Source: JAFNGF01 sp964567045 (lineage in GTDB: Bacteria; Planctomycetota; Phycisphaerae; Sedimentisphaerales; Anaerobacaceae). From it: a stretch of 46,502 nucleotides of DNA. Shown in pieces: positions 17,701 through 23,341 of the stretch. The stretch spans positions 1 to 46,502 of the forward strand of contig CAZMLE010000027.1 in NCBI GenBank assembly GCA_964567045.1. The letters are read 5' to 3'. Every line of letters begins with the position of its first letter. Position 1 is the first letter of the stretch. The notes beneath the pieces were generated by a model, which was not told where the DNA came from, made no database searches, and was given only the letters and a program-made list of their open reading frames with translations. The translations under genes were made by a program, and so were the position numbers.

Positions 17701-17975
17701 GTAGTTATTCTGCAAATGTTCTTATAGCCGGCTCTATCCTCAGCAAGCAGTACCGCTTTCTGGCTGTCGGTTAGAATCTCTACTCCGATAATTGGCTTAA
17801 TGTTCGCCTGCTCGGCTGCCCGGCAAAAATCTACCACCCCACACATAGTATTGACATCGGCAAGTGCGGCAGCACCGTAGCCGTATTCTGTAGCTTTCTG
17901 AACCAATCGCTGCGCCGATACCGCGCCCCTTAAAAGGCTGTAAAAACTTCGCAGTACCAGCGCAGCAATGCGCAT
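14712..17975 (-). CDS. DNA polymerase III alpha-type polymerase (DnaE family), likely SOS-linked
   Basis: This 1087-residue C-family polymerase has an N-terminal PHP-like domain (LVLRSFYSLLRGAVS, ALADVNTMCGVVDF) in which the usual His-x-His metal pair is missing. The palm carries the acidic motif CPDIDIDLCWRRRDE (about 362-376) and VKIDLLGNRALSTV. Finger and helix-hairpin sections follow, then an OB-fold-like C-terminus (about 948-1031, KVTVAGFIATARRARTNDGR). It is shorter than a replicative DnaE and lies 82 bp downstream of lexA on the same strand, which suggests the damage-inducible, translesion-type DnaE. ImuA and ImuB partners are not in the window. Repeats interrupt it at about residues 119-138, 756-763 and 830-921. 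Its last 40 residues are a heptapeptide run encoded by a 7-bp array, so the ancestral stop was probably near residue 1045. Confidence 0.8.
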   Translation of the reverse strand: MRIAALVLRSFYSLLRGAVSAQRLVQKATEYGYGAAALADVNTMCGVVDFCRAAEQANIKPIIGVEILTDSQKAVLLAEDRAGYKNICRITTARNLDENFDLVELLKSNNKGIICISNITLPCDGRVNRLTPPSPWGGLPLKELKSFFAKDYLFAGCTEPKDADFATANGISPIAYAGLNCLVDDDVSSARLLARIRQLSVAGPGPQDNCGFNKLVPQEQLKHKFRNCRDAIVNAEQIVQRCDFQLLNGKYYLPELKLGKGKNADSELARLCHIGLAKRYNPISREIVKRLEHELATIRTNKFSDYFLVVHEIVNFAKRNSIPVDVRGSAAGSLVAYVLGLTRVCPIENNLYFERFMNSGRTDCPDIDIDLCWRRRDEVIRFCYEHWGFANVAMVCNINRYRPASAIRDTARALGFEPAQINQLAKQGESKTGSPLFRLAERLVGIPRHLGVHCGGIVITPCPVRDIAPLERANKGVIITQYDKTAAEAIGLVKIDLLGNRALSTVNEAVSIITKEQSLDVDVVDPADQKTAGMLSAGDSLGVFQSESPGMRQLLRALKVKSRKDLAIALSLIRPGPASGGMKAEFIQRYVNKKPFQYIHPKMKELLSDTYGVMLYQEDVMRIAVEVAGYSIADADRFRSEVSKKVSASRLQAQYIDFVYSRAEQAGIDRQSAEAIWDEILRFAAYSYCKAHATVYANIAWQTAYLKAHYPQQFYCSLFNNHHGMYPLRVYVWDAKRHGIKVLPPHVNYSAIEWRLQSRSGIPSSGGRAIRAGLGIIKALSHNTAQAIVSERAIRPFSDLDDLARRVKFRQPELQNLIHVGACDNLVPASDGGRRTEDGGRSPVCCLLSSVVRESPTRRSERSEESLFGTSQVVGCAQERPCFKQPLLFPFPQSGVPDRGSSVTRDPSPVTRRPRDERRATNHDYSRIEKLKAELDLTGIPFSWHPALLLRIRCVPAARLGGFIGRKVTVAGFIATARRARTNDGRVMGFVTLEDSTGLAEVSFFPDQIQLYRSICSSGGPVWVKGKVTEHLSSITLECFACGEAAYLVARRSSLVPRATGHGSRATGHGSRATVACPTKVVDRIGR
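14754..14834. repeat. Heptamer array, family E, at the 3' end of dnaE
   Basis: Consecutive 7-bp units CGTCGCC, CGTGACC, CGTGACC, CGTCGCC and so on are followed by CGAGAGA/CGAGCGA units. The two halves are partly complementary around CGTCGCCCGAGGC. Because 7 is not a multiple of 3, translation repeats every 21 bp and the protein shows the 7-residue period RATGHGS. Other arrays are at 15212-15275, 20401-20458 and 20963-21053. Confidence 0.85.
15212..15485. repeat. Composite repeat block inside dnaE
   Basis: In order: a family E heptamer array in reverse orientation (15212-15275), a family C unit (15286-15305), a family F unit (15331-15404), and five copies of the heptamer CTCCGTC (15451-15485). 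Together they encode about 90 residues of low-complexity sequence (for example TRDPSPVT, RRTEDGG) between NLIHVGACDNL and DYSRIEKLKAEL. In related polymerases that junction is a short variable linker. The frame is maintained through all four elements. Confidence 0.8.
15688..15708. repeat. Family D repeat inside dnaE
   Basis: GGGATCCCTGATCGGGACTGC matches the repeat at 2554-2571 and the reverse-oriented unit at 10214-10243. In the protein it reads LQSRSGIPS, between the conserved-looking YSAIEWR and RAIRAGLGIIKAL. Confidence 0.65.
17560..17619. repeat. Paired hairpins (family P) inside the PHP region of dnaE
   Basis: A C-run/G-run hairpin (17560-17586, AACCCCCCC to GGGGGGGTT) is followed by AACCGGTT. 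A perfect 11-bp stem comes next (AACCCTGCCAT 17595-17605, loop CAC, ATGGCAGGGTT 17609-17619). The encoded insert TLPCDGRVNRLTPPSPWGG interrupts the protein at about residues 119-138. The two hairpins share their GGTT/AACC ends, suggesting duplication of one element. Confidence 0.7.
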
Positions 17976-18057
17976 ACAATCCCCGCCTTAGCAAATGATA
18001 ATGTAAACAACACTTAATCAATTACGGCAGTCCTTGCCGGATAAAAGATTTTACTGC

Positions 18058-18678
18058 CTATTTTATATCGGTTCTGATACAACCTATAACCTTGCCGATG
18101 ACGCGAATGTCTTTATCAAACTGCTTAACATATCTGGTTTTATAGCCTGCTTCTTTGTTGGCCGATTTTAAGGCTATTCTATCCTTCTGGATATATACTC
18201 TCTTAATAGTCGCCTCATCATCTAATAACACCACGCCAATCTGGCCATTTCCAATTGTCGAAGTCAGCTTAACCGCCACGTAGTCGCCATCCATAATGCC
18301 TTCATCAATCATGCTGTCGCCGGATACCTTGAGCAGAAACATCCCCTCGGATTTGTTGAACAGTCGCTCTACATTCACATAGCCTTCTATATTCTGCTGT
18401 GCCAGTATCGGCTCACCGGCTGCAACTCGACCAACGATGGGAATACCGTCTGTCTGGCTTATCTTGTCGAGATACTCCTGCGACAGCCTGAGCCCTCGAT
18501 GGCTGCCCGAATCCACCAGGTAACCTTTTTTCTTTAGATAGCTTACCAGTTGATAAACAGCGTTCTGGGCCAGGCTAAACTGCCGGGCTATTTCCCTCTG
18601 GCTCGGCGGATTATTCTCCCTCAGCCGGTTTTCAATAAACTCAAGCACCTTTCGTTGTTTTTCTGTTAGCGGTTCCAT
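18058..18678 (-). CDS. lexA: LexA repressor
   Basis: The 206-residue protein has a winged-helix DNA-binding half (MEPLTEKQRKVLEFIENRL, PSQREIARQFSLAQNAVYQL) and a self-cleaving half. The cleavage site is the Ala-Gly bond in GRVAAGEP (A87-G88), the nucleophile is serine 122 in GDSMIDEG, and the general base is lysine 159 in EATIKRV. All are in the canonical spacing, so the protein should be functional. It represses DNA-damage genes until RecA filaments trigger its cleavage. Its upstream region holds a palindrome between promoter elements (18708-18736), consistent with self-repression. The DnaE-type polymerase gene follows 82 bp downstream on the same strand and is probably co-regulated. GAGGGG precedes the ATG by about 6 bases. 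Confidence 0.92.
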   Translation of the reverse strand: MEPLTEKQRKVLEFIENRLRENNPPSQREIARQFSLAQNAVYQLVSYLKKKGYLVDSGSHRGLRLSQEYLDKISQTDGIPIVGRVAAGEPILAQQNIEGYVNVERLFNKSEGMFLLKVSGDSMIDEGIMDGDYVAVKLTSTIGNGQIGVVLLDDEATIKRVYIQKDRIALKSANKEAGYKTRYVKQFDKDIRVIGKVIGCIRTDIK

Positions 18679-18707
18679 AATCGCCCCTCGAAAACAATCC
18701 TTATTGT

Positions 18708-18736
18708 AATATATGGTCGTTTGACCATACAGTCAA
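18708..18736 (-). promoter_or_regulatory. lexA promoter with an 18-bp palindromic operator (probable SOS box)
   Basis: Reading on minus, TTGACT (18731-18736) and TATATT (18708-18713) are separated by exactly 17 bp, a near-consensus sigma-70 promoter. The spacer is filled by TATGGTC-GTTT-GACCATA (18712-18729 on plus), a perfect inverted repeat. A palindrome wedged between -35 and -10 of lexA is the expected place for LexA autoregulation. The sequence differs from the well-known boxes (CTGT-N8-ACAG of gamma-proteobacteria, GAAC-N4-GTTC of Gram-positives), so the motif would be lineage-specific. Confidence 0.75.
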
Positions 18737-18815
18737 CACAAATTTTTGATTTTCTTACATTTTATTTTTTGCCCTGCCTGTAAGTTTCCTCGCAGGACTA
18801 ATCTTTCCGTTAGCC

Positions 18816-18844
18816 TTGCCATACAGTTACATATAGGTTATCTT
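18816..18844 (+). promoter_or_regulatory. Possible promoter for the acetyltransferase gene
   Basis: TTGCCA (18816-18821) and TATCTT (18839-18844) are spaced by 17 bp and directed toward the gene starting at 18965. It is divergent from lexA. The match is moderate and the leader would be about 115 bases. Confidence 0.4.
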
Positions 18845-18964
18845 ATGCCACACTACTGAGTTTCGCATTGACAGGGCACGCTATTGTCGGGTTAGCCAGG
18901 TGCAAAACACACGATCTGTCGGCGTATGGATCATTAACCGTTCGCGGGCAGCAGAGGTATGCAC

Positions 18965-19750
18965 ATGCGGCCGATATGCCTGCATGACAAGACGAGCATA
19001 GAATCATTCCTACGTGAAAATACCGAACTCCACATATACAGCATCGGCGACTTGGACGACTTCTTCTGGCCTTATACCACTTGGTATGCACTGCCCGGAA
19101 ACAAAGAGTTTGAGGCCGTAGCACTACTGTATACGGGGCAGGAATTGCCTACCCTATTGGCCTTATCTGAGCAGCCTAGTACTATGGCTAGACTGCTCGA
19201 ATCAATTGTGCCTCTGCTTCCCCAACGGTTTTACGCCCATCTTAGCCCTGGTCTTGAGGGCGTCTTTCAGGCAGCGCACAGCGTTGACCCCCACGGAACA
19301 CACTACAAGATGGCTCTGCACCAGCCGTCGCGCGTTGGCGATCTTCAGGACTGTGAGGTCGTTCGGCTGGGCGGCTCCGACCTGGATGACCTATGTCGGT
19401 TCTATCGGGAAAGCTATCTGGGAAACTGGTTTGAATCCAGGATGCTTGAAACAAATCAGTATTTTGGGATCAGGACAGAGGGGCAGCTTGTTAGCGCCGC
19501 GGGTGTTCATGTGTATTCAGAGAGGTACCGCGTTGCCGCACTGGGAAATATAGCGACGCATCCCTCTTATAGACGCAGAGGTTACGGTAAATCGGTCACA
19601 GCACGGCTTTGCCGGTCTCTGCTGGAGAAAGTCGACCACATTGGCTTGAATGTGAAAGCGGACAACGAAGGCGCTGTCTGCTGCTACCAAAAGGCGGGAT
19701 TTGAAGTCAACGCGTCATACGGCGAGTTTGTAATCGAGCGGAAGTCATAA
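18965..19750 (+). CDS. GNAT-family N-acetyltransferase
   Basis: The C-terminal half is a GNAT fold with the acetyl-CoA-binding motif IATHPSYRRRGYGKSVTARL (about 198-217) and a following beta strand and helix (LNVKADNEGAVCCYQKAGFE). That last pattern, an asparagine before a Y-x-K-x-GF end, is typical of the family. The N-terminal half (about 1-120) resembles a degenerate second GNAT-like domain that may help bind substrate; I do not recognise the substrate. ATG at 18959 is also in frame, but AGAGG lies one base before it and 7 before ATG 18965, so 18965 is preferred. The next gene follows after 12 bp, so the two are probably co-transcribed. Confidence 0.8.
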   Translation: MRPICLHDKTSIESFLRENTELHIYSIGDLDDFFWPYTTWYALPGNKEFEAVALLYTGQELPTLLALSEQPSTMARLLESIVPLLPQRFYAHLSPGLEGVFQAAHSVDPHGTHYKMALHQPSRVGDLQDCEVVRLGGSDLDDLCRFYRESYLGNWFESRMLETNQYFGIRTEGQLVSAAGVHVYSERYRVAALGNIATHPSYRRRGYGKSVTARLCRSLLEKVDHIGLNVKADNEGAVCCYQKAGFEVNASYGEFVIERKS

Positions 19751-19762
19751 GAGGTCAATGCC

Positions 19763-20296
19763 ATGATGGTGAAGATTGGCAATCGTATTTTGGAGCTGAC
19801 TGAAGGTGACATCACGGAAATGGAGACCGACGCCATTGTCAATGCTGCGAACGACCGACTAATTCTCGGTGGCGGTGTAGCAGGGGCAATCAGAAGAAAA
19901 GGCGGCCCAGAAATCCAGAAAGAATGCGACAAAATAGGAGGTACATGTGTTGGCGGAGCTGTCATAACCACGGGCGGCAATCTGAAAGCGCAGCACGTAA
20001 TTCACGCGGTCGGCCCTCGAATGGGCGAGGGAAGCGAGGACGAAAAACTGAGAAACGCTACCTTTAACTCACTGAAATTAGCCGACCAAAACAAGCTCAA
20101 GAGCATCGCTTTCCCGGCAATCAGCACCGGCATTTTCGGCTTTCCTATCCAGAGGTGTGCCGAAATAATGCTCGGGACAACCATCGATTATCTCAAGGGC
20201 CCAACCGGCTTAGAAAAAGTTGTTTTTTGCCTCTTTGGCGGGGATAGCTACCAGGTCTTCGCAAAGCGATTAAAGCGGGAAATCGCAGGCGATTGA
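19763..20296 (+). CDS. Macrodomain protein (ADP-ribose / O-acetyl-ADP-ribose hydrolase type)
   Basis: The 177-residue protein is a complete single macrodomain: GDITEMETDAIVNAANDRL, the phosphate loop LGGGVAGAIRRKGG, VITTGGNLKAQHVIHAVGP, and FPAISTGIFGFPIQRCAEIM. The asparagines in NAAN and the glycine-rich loops that grip ADP-ribose are intact, as in the YmdB/MacroD-like enzymes that remove ADP-ribose from proteins or deacetylate O-acetyl-ADP-ribose. It follows the acetyltransferase gene by 12 bp, with AGAGG upstream, hinting at a shared role in acetyl or ADP-ribosyl metabolism. No ADP-ribosyltransferase is visible nearby. Confidence 0.9.
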   Translation: MMVKIGNRILELTEGDITEMETDAIVNAANDRLILGGGVAGAIRRKGGPEIQKECDKIGGTCVGGAVITTGGNLKAQHVIHAVGPRMGEGSEDEKLRNATFNSLKLADQNKLKSIAFPAISTGIFGFPIQRCAEIMLGTTIDYLKGPTGLEKVVFCLFGGDSYQVFAKRLKREIAGD

Positions 20297-20365
20297 CGTT
20301 GCCCGCAGAGGCGGCGGAATCTTTGCTTTGGGCCAAATTGTGAGTTTAATCTGGCCTATTTTGGC

Positions 20366-20394
20366 TTGATTTAAGCTGCGAAAAGGTATATACT
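20366..20394 (+). promoter_or_regulatory. Promoter upstream of the ferritin-like gene
   Basis: TTGATT (20366-20371) and TATACT (20389-20394) are spaced by exactly 17 bp. Transcription would start near 20401, so the transcript would begin with the heptamer array 20401-20458, placing it in the 5' untranslated leader. Confidence 0.6.
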
Positions 20395-20400
20395 TAACCC

Positions 20401-20458
20401 GTCTCCCGTGACCCGTGACCCGTCGCCCGAGCGACGAGAGACGAGAGACGAGCGACGA
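20401..20458. repeat. Heptamer array, family E, in the leader of the ferritin-like gene
   Basis: Units CGTGACC, CGTGACC, CGTCGCC are followed by CGAGCGA, CGAGAGA, CGAGAGA, CGAGCGA. The junction GTCGC-CCGA-GCGAC is a perfect hairpin. It lies between promoter and start codon and could affect message stability or translation. Confidence 0.8.
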
Positions 20459-20485
20459 ACAACCTCTTTGCGAGAATCCATAGGC

Positions 20486-20977
20486 ATGGAGACTAAATTT
20501 AACGTCTTCGAGGTTTTGCAGGTAGCAGAGAAGGTCGAGCTTAGGGGTGCCAGATTCTATCTTAAGGCAGCCGAGCTATTCGAAGACCCGCAGCGCCGTG
20601 ACATCTATCACAAACTTGCCAACTGGAAGGCCAGACACGCCAAGATCTGGGCACGCCTGAGAAAGCGGTTTTCTGAGAAGACTGGTGAATTTGGGACGTT
20701 CGACCCTGACAATTATGTGCTGTCAAATCCGGGCGTAATGGCAGGTCTTACGTGGTTTGATTCTAAGCAGGCCGGGCTGAGGCGGTTGACGGGGTGTGAA
20801 ACTAAGCAAGAGATATTGAGAGACGCTATCAGAAGGGAAAACGAAATCATCGTTTTCTACCAGGGTCTGAAAGATTTTGCCCGCGACCCCGCCAGCAAGG
20901 GCGTAGTCGACCAAATTGTCGGGCAAGAGAACCGGCACATCAATCTCATCATGCAATTACTAGCCCGTGACCCGTGA
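20486..20977 (+). CDS. Ferritin-like (rubrerythrin-type) protein with one altered metal site
   Basis: The 163-residue four-helix protein has ferritin/rubrerythrin-like motifs. Helix 1 holds VAEKVELRGARFYLKAAEL, helix 2 holds LANWKARHAKIW, and later helices hold RRENEIIVFYQGLKDF and VGQENRHINLIMQL. The last carries the expected E-x-x-H ligand pair. In helix 2 the usual E-x-x-H reads K-x-x-H (WKARH), so a metal ligand appears lost. There is no rubredoxin domain. ATG 20486 is chosen because the open frame upstream (from 20408) is encoded by the heptamer array and is not protein-like; its ribosome-binding site is weak. The final residues, ARDP and the stop codon, come from the next repeat array, so the natural C-terminus was probably replaced. 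Confidence 0.6.
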   Translation: METKFNVFEVLQVAEKVELRGARFYLKAAELFEDPQRRDIYHKLANWKARHAKIWARLRKRFSEKTGEFGTFDPDNYVLSNPGVMAGLTWFDSKQAGLRRLTGCETKQEILRDAIRRENEIIVFYQGLKDFARDPASKGVVDQIVGQENRHINLIMQLLARDP

Positions 20978-21053
20978 CCCGTGACCAGTCGCGCGTGACC
21001 CGTGACCCGTCGCCCGTGGCCCGAGCGACGAGCGACGAGCGACGAGCGACGAC
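20963..21053. repeat. Heptamer array, family E, overlapping the end of the ferritin-like gene
   Basis: A run of CGTGACC units, with variants CGTGACC-AGTCGCG and CGTCGCC, is followed by four CGAGCGA-type units. It provides the last codons and stop (20975-20977) of the ferritin-like gene and ends nine bases before the stop of the RNase HII-like gene on the other strand. Confidence 0.8.
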
Positions 21054-21061
21054 CAGGCTCC

Positions 21062-22114
21062 TCAACGACAGCGGATTAATAGGTCAAGTGGTACGGCCAT
21101 CCTGGCCGTGGACCCCGGGCTGGAAGCCCGTGCCACGTGCGGCAGGTTCTTCTTCAGCTCGCTGATAAAACGCAGGCCATCCGTCCAGTAACCGGCGGTG
21201 GGCTTCAAATCAGGGCAAAGGAGCGCAAAGTAACGATTTATGCTGAACATAAAAAGTTCGCGCAAGTACTTGCTGAGCATCGAGGCCAGCGACACCGGCA
21301 GAAACTTTTCATCGCCGTGAACGACGAAATGCAATCGGGCCTTATTTTTGACGGGATTTACAGGATTAACATGTTCATCCTGTTCATCCTGTCTAAATGC
21401 TTTCCCGTCCCCTTGCAATTCATAGCTGCTGCTCTGGGGACCCTCGGCGATAATTCTCAAATCTATATCTGGAAACATCCGCAGCAAGCTCTGCCGATAG
21501 CGGACGCGTCCTCCCTGCCTATCGACTATGATTTGAAGATCCTGCCCCGCGAAATTCTCGAAGGCGTCTTGTATAAGTTGGCAAACAGCGGTAAAGAGCA
21601 CGCTGGCCTTGTTCTTGACGTTGCTTACCATCCTATTGTAGTAGCCAACATCGAGGCAACGGCTCTTCAAGCTGAGTAATTGCACACCCTTTGAGGCCAT
21701 GTCGTCTGCCAGTACAGCCGAGGCAATTTTTACATCCGGCAGGTCAACCGGAATTTTCTGGCTATTTGTGTCTTTGTACCAGGGGTATTCGCCAAGCCCA
21801 TCCAGGCACGTGGGACATAGTACCGCCAGAAGCTCAGTAAGTGTGCTGGGCTGTTGGCCAAGGCATCTCAAGCATGCCAGGACGGTCCTTTCCAGATGCT
21901 TGATTCCAAGCGATTTGTTGTGGGCTTTCTTGCTGTCGGTAATTAGCAGGCGACCGGCAAGGTGCTTTCGCTTGTCGCTCACACTTTTTCTAAGCACCTG
22001 CCCCAGGTCGGCTGACAAAAGGCTGCGCGGAAGCACGAAGGCGCTTGATGACACGACTAACGGCCCCAGAATAGGCCCAAAACCAGCTTCATCAATCCCT
22101 ACCAGAACCGTCAT
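21062..22114 (-). CDS. Ribonuclease HII homologue with two repeat-derived insertions
   Basis: The 350-residue protein opens TVLVGIDEAGFGPILGPLV, the RNase HII signature with catalytic Asp8 and Glu9. Asp60 in LLITDSKKAH and Asp198 in IIVDRQGG complete the four-acid active site. RNase HII cuts RNA in RNA-DNA hybrids, including single misincorporated ribonucleotides. It is longer than typical bacterial enzymes (about 200-230 residues), with an extra central portion (about 85-165) that may mark a separate planctomycete branch. Two segments come from dispersed repeats: residues about 240-258 (RQDEQDEHVNPVNPV) and about 326-342 (VARASSPGSTARMAVP). Both lie outside the catalytic motifs. The gene is downstream of no close (-) partner and probably has its own promoter. 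Confidence 0.75.
   Translation of the reverse strand: MTVLVGIDEAGFGPILGPLVVSSSAFVLPRSLLSADLGQVLRKSVSDKRKHLAGRLLITDSKKAHNKSLGIKHLERTVLACLRCLGQQPSTLTELLAVLCPTCLDGLGEYPWYKDTNSQKIPVDLPDVKIASAVLADDMASKGVQLLSLKSRCLDVGYYNRMVSNVKNKASVLFTAVCQLIQDAFENFAGQDLQIIVDRQGGRVRYRQSLLRMFPDIDLRIIAEGPQSSSYELQGDGKAFRQDEQDEHVNPVNPVKNKARLHFVVHGDEKFLPVSLASMLSKYLRELFMFSINRYFALLCPDLKPTAGYWTDGLRFISELKKNLPHVARASSPGSTARMAVPLDLLIRCR
21088..21136. repeat. Dispersed repeat family B inside the RNase HII-like gene
   Basis: It matches the element at 6002-6052 in order and length: GTGGTACGG end, GGCCATCCTGGCC, GGGCTGGAAGCCC, CCGTGCCAC end. The coding-strand peptide is VARASSPGSTARMAVP, close to that in the giant protein, showing insertion in the same orientation and frame relative to each gene. 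Confidence 0.85.
21350..21394. repeat. Dispersed repeat family I (TTCATCCTG units) inside the RNase HII-like gene
   Basis: The element reads GACGGGATTTACAGGATTAAC, then ATGTTCATCCTG, TTCATCCTG, TC. Its halves are complementary (ACAGGAT / ATCCTGT). Similar CAGGATTAACAGGATG-type repeats are, from memory, common between genes in many environmental bacteria. Here it is translated as QDEQDEHVNPVNPVK. Confidence 0.75.
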
Positions 22115-22127
22115 CCTTGTAATCCTT

Positions 22128-22213
22128 TCAGGTTATCAGGTAGTGGGGACCAGGTTATCAGGATATCAGGTTGGCACTACTGAACCTGGGATAGCACCTC
22201 CTGATAGCCTGAT
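22128..22213. repeat. Intergenic CAGGTTATCAGG direct repeats
   Basis: CAGGTTATCAGG occurs at 22129 and near 22151, with further GATATCAGGTT, CTGATAGCCTGAT and CTGATGTCCTG motifs running up to the stop of the sialidase-like gene. The repeat has probably provided that protein's last dozen residues (GIGESGNQNAGHQ), which do not look like a folded end. Confidence 0.55.
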
Positions 22214-23341
22214 CTACTGATGTCCTGCATTCTGGTTTCCTGATTCCCCGATGCCCGTCCTCTTCGCATCTGGCTCTGCTCTCGGCTTGATGCGCAACTT
22301 CGCCAGATAGATACTGGCTCTGCCTTCGTGGCTGGAGTAGTAGCTCACATAAAGCAGACTCTCATGCCAGAGGAGTCCAGGATAACTCGTGTCGCCGCCG
22401 CTGGGAAGCCTGAGCAGTTTGGCCATAGTGCCGTTTTTTACATCGAGGTAGGTCAGTGCTGTATGCGTACCGCCGTCATGCATCCGGCCTGCACCAATCC
22501 AATGGCCGCTCGGTATTCCAATCAGGTTGGGGCCGCCAAAACCGTTGAAATCGGCTCCAAGGTCGTGCCACTGCCATTGAGTGTAATTTGGCCTGCTCAC
22601 TCCTAACAGTGCACTACTTGGTTGGTCCTCCAGCCGGTCGCGCCGCGCCAACGCGTAACAGGTATCATCACTGTCCGCCGTCAGGCATCCTGCGGAGAAA
22701 CGCAATGTCACTTCAGTCGGATACCCTTGCCCGAATAGCTTCGATACGTGCTCTTGGTAAGCAAGACCGTCGGAACTGACAAGTAAATCAATGTATGGAT
22801 GGCCTTTGCCCGCAGCATAGGATACGCCGTACGCCTTTGCCTTATTCCATGTAACACGCCAGAGCCAGCGTCCTGGCTCGATAACGATTCGGGGCTCGGT
22901 CCAGTGCTGGCCGTCCTTGGAAAAGCACACAAAGGTGCCAGTAGGCACGCTTTGATTGTCCTGCTTGCGCGGCGCAGCACCACCGAGCAGCATCAGGCTG
23001 TTATCCGGCGTTACCGACACGTGCGGATCCCGCAGATCATAACCATCAAGCGTAACCAGAGCCATTGGCTCCCACGAACTCTTGCCCGCCATACGTCTGG
23101 CGGGTAAATCTTTGGACTTAAGAACACGAATCGCGCCGTCACATGAAACGTGCCCTCTGCCCTGGCGAAATACGCAGCAGAACGAGTCTTTCCAGCGAAT
23201 CAAATCCGTGAACGCATTATGAGGCGCCTCGTCCCAGATTTTAGTTAGCTCCACAAGTTCCACTGCAATAGGTGCATCTGCAAAAACACCCGGCGGGACA
23301 ATCAGCAACAGCGCCACACAAAAAAATGCCTTCTCTTTCAT
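22214..23341 (-). CDS. Secreted sialidase-fold (six-bladed propeller) protein
   Basis: A signal peptide (MKEKAFFCVALLLIVPPGVFA) precedes about 350 residues with sialidase-superfamily features: RWKDSFCCVFRQGRGH near the front, repeated S-x-D-G-x-x-W type turns (CFSKDGQHWTEP, VSSDGLAYQE), and VSYYSSHEGRASIYLAKLRI at the end. Such proteins often act as exo-glycosidases or as sugar-binding propellers; the catalytic Asp-Glu-Tyr set cannot be assigned safely by eye, so activity is uncertain. A family A repeat is translated as DLPARRMAGKSS near residues 78-89. Its start overlaps the upstream gene's stop by 4 bp (ATGA), indicating translational coupling with the unknown secreted protein. The C-terminal dozen residues come from a repeat. 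Confidence 0.65.
   Translation of the reverse strand: MKEKAFFCVALLLIVPPGVFADAPIAVELVELTKIWDEAPHNAFTDLIRWKDSFCCVFRQGRGHVSCDGAIRVLKSKDLPARRMAGKSSWEPMALVTLDGYDLRDPHVSVTPDNSLMLLGGAAPRKQDNQSVPTGTFVCFSKDGQHWTEPRIVIEPGRWLWRVTWNKAKAYGVSYAAGKGHPYIDLLVSSDGLAYQEHVSKLFGQGYPTEVTLRFSAGCLTADSDDTCYALARRDRLEDQPSSALLGVSRPNYTQWQWHDLGADFNGFGGPNLIGIPSGHWIGAGRMHDGGTHTALTYLDVKNGTMAKLLRLPSGGDTSYPGLLWHESLLYVSYYSSHEGRASIYLAKLRIKPRAEPDAKRTGIGESGNQNAGHQ
23085..23104. repeat. Family A palindrome inside the sialidase-like gene
   Basis: CCCGCCATACGTCTGGCGGG followed by TAAA, identical in core to the copy at 6099-6118 but read in another frame, giving LPARRMAGK instead of YPPDVWRAR. Confidence 0.85.

Noticed and set aside
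20408..20485. Earlier start for the ferritin-like gene
   Set aside because: The extra 26 residues (TRDPSPERRETRDERR) are the translated heptamer array.
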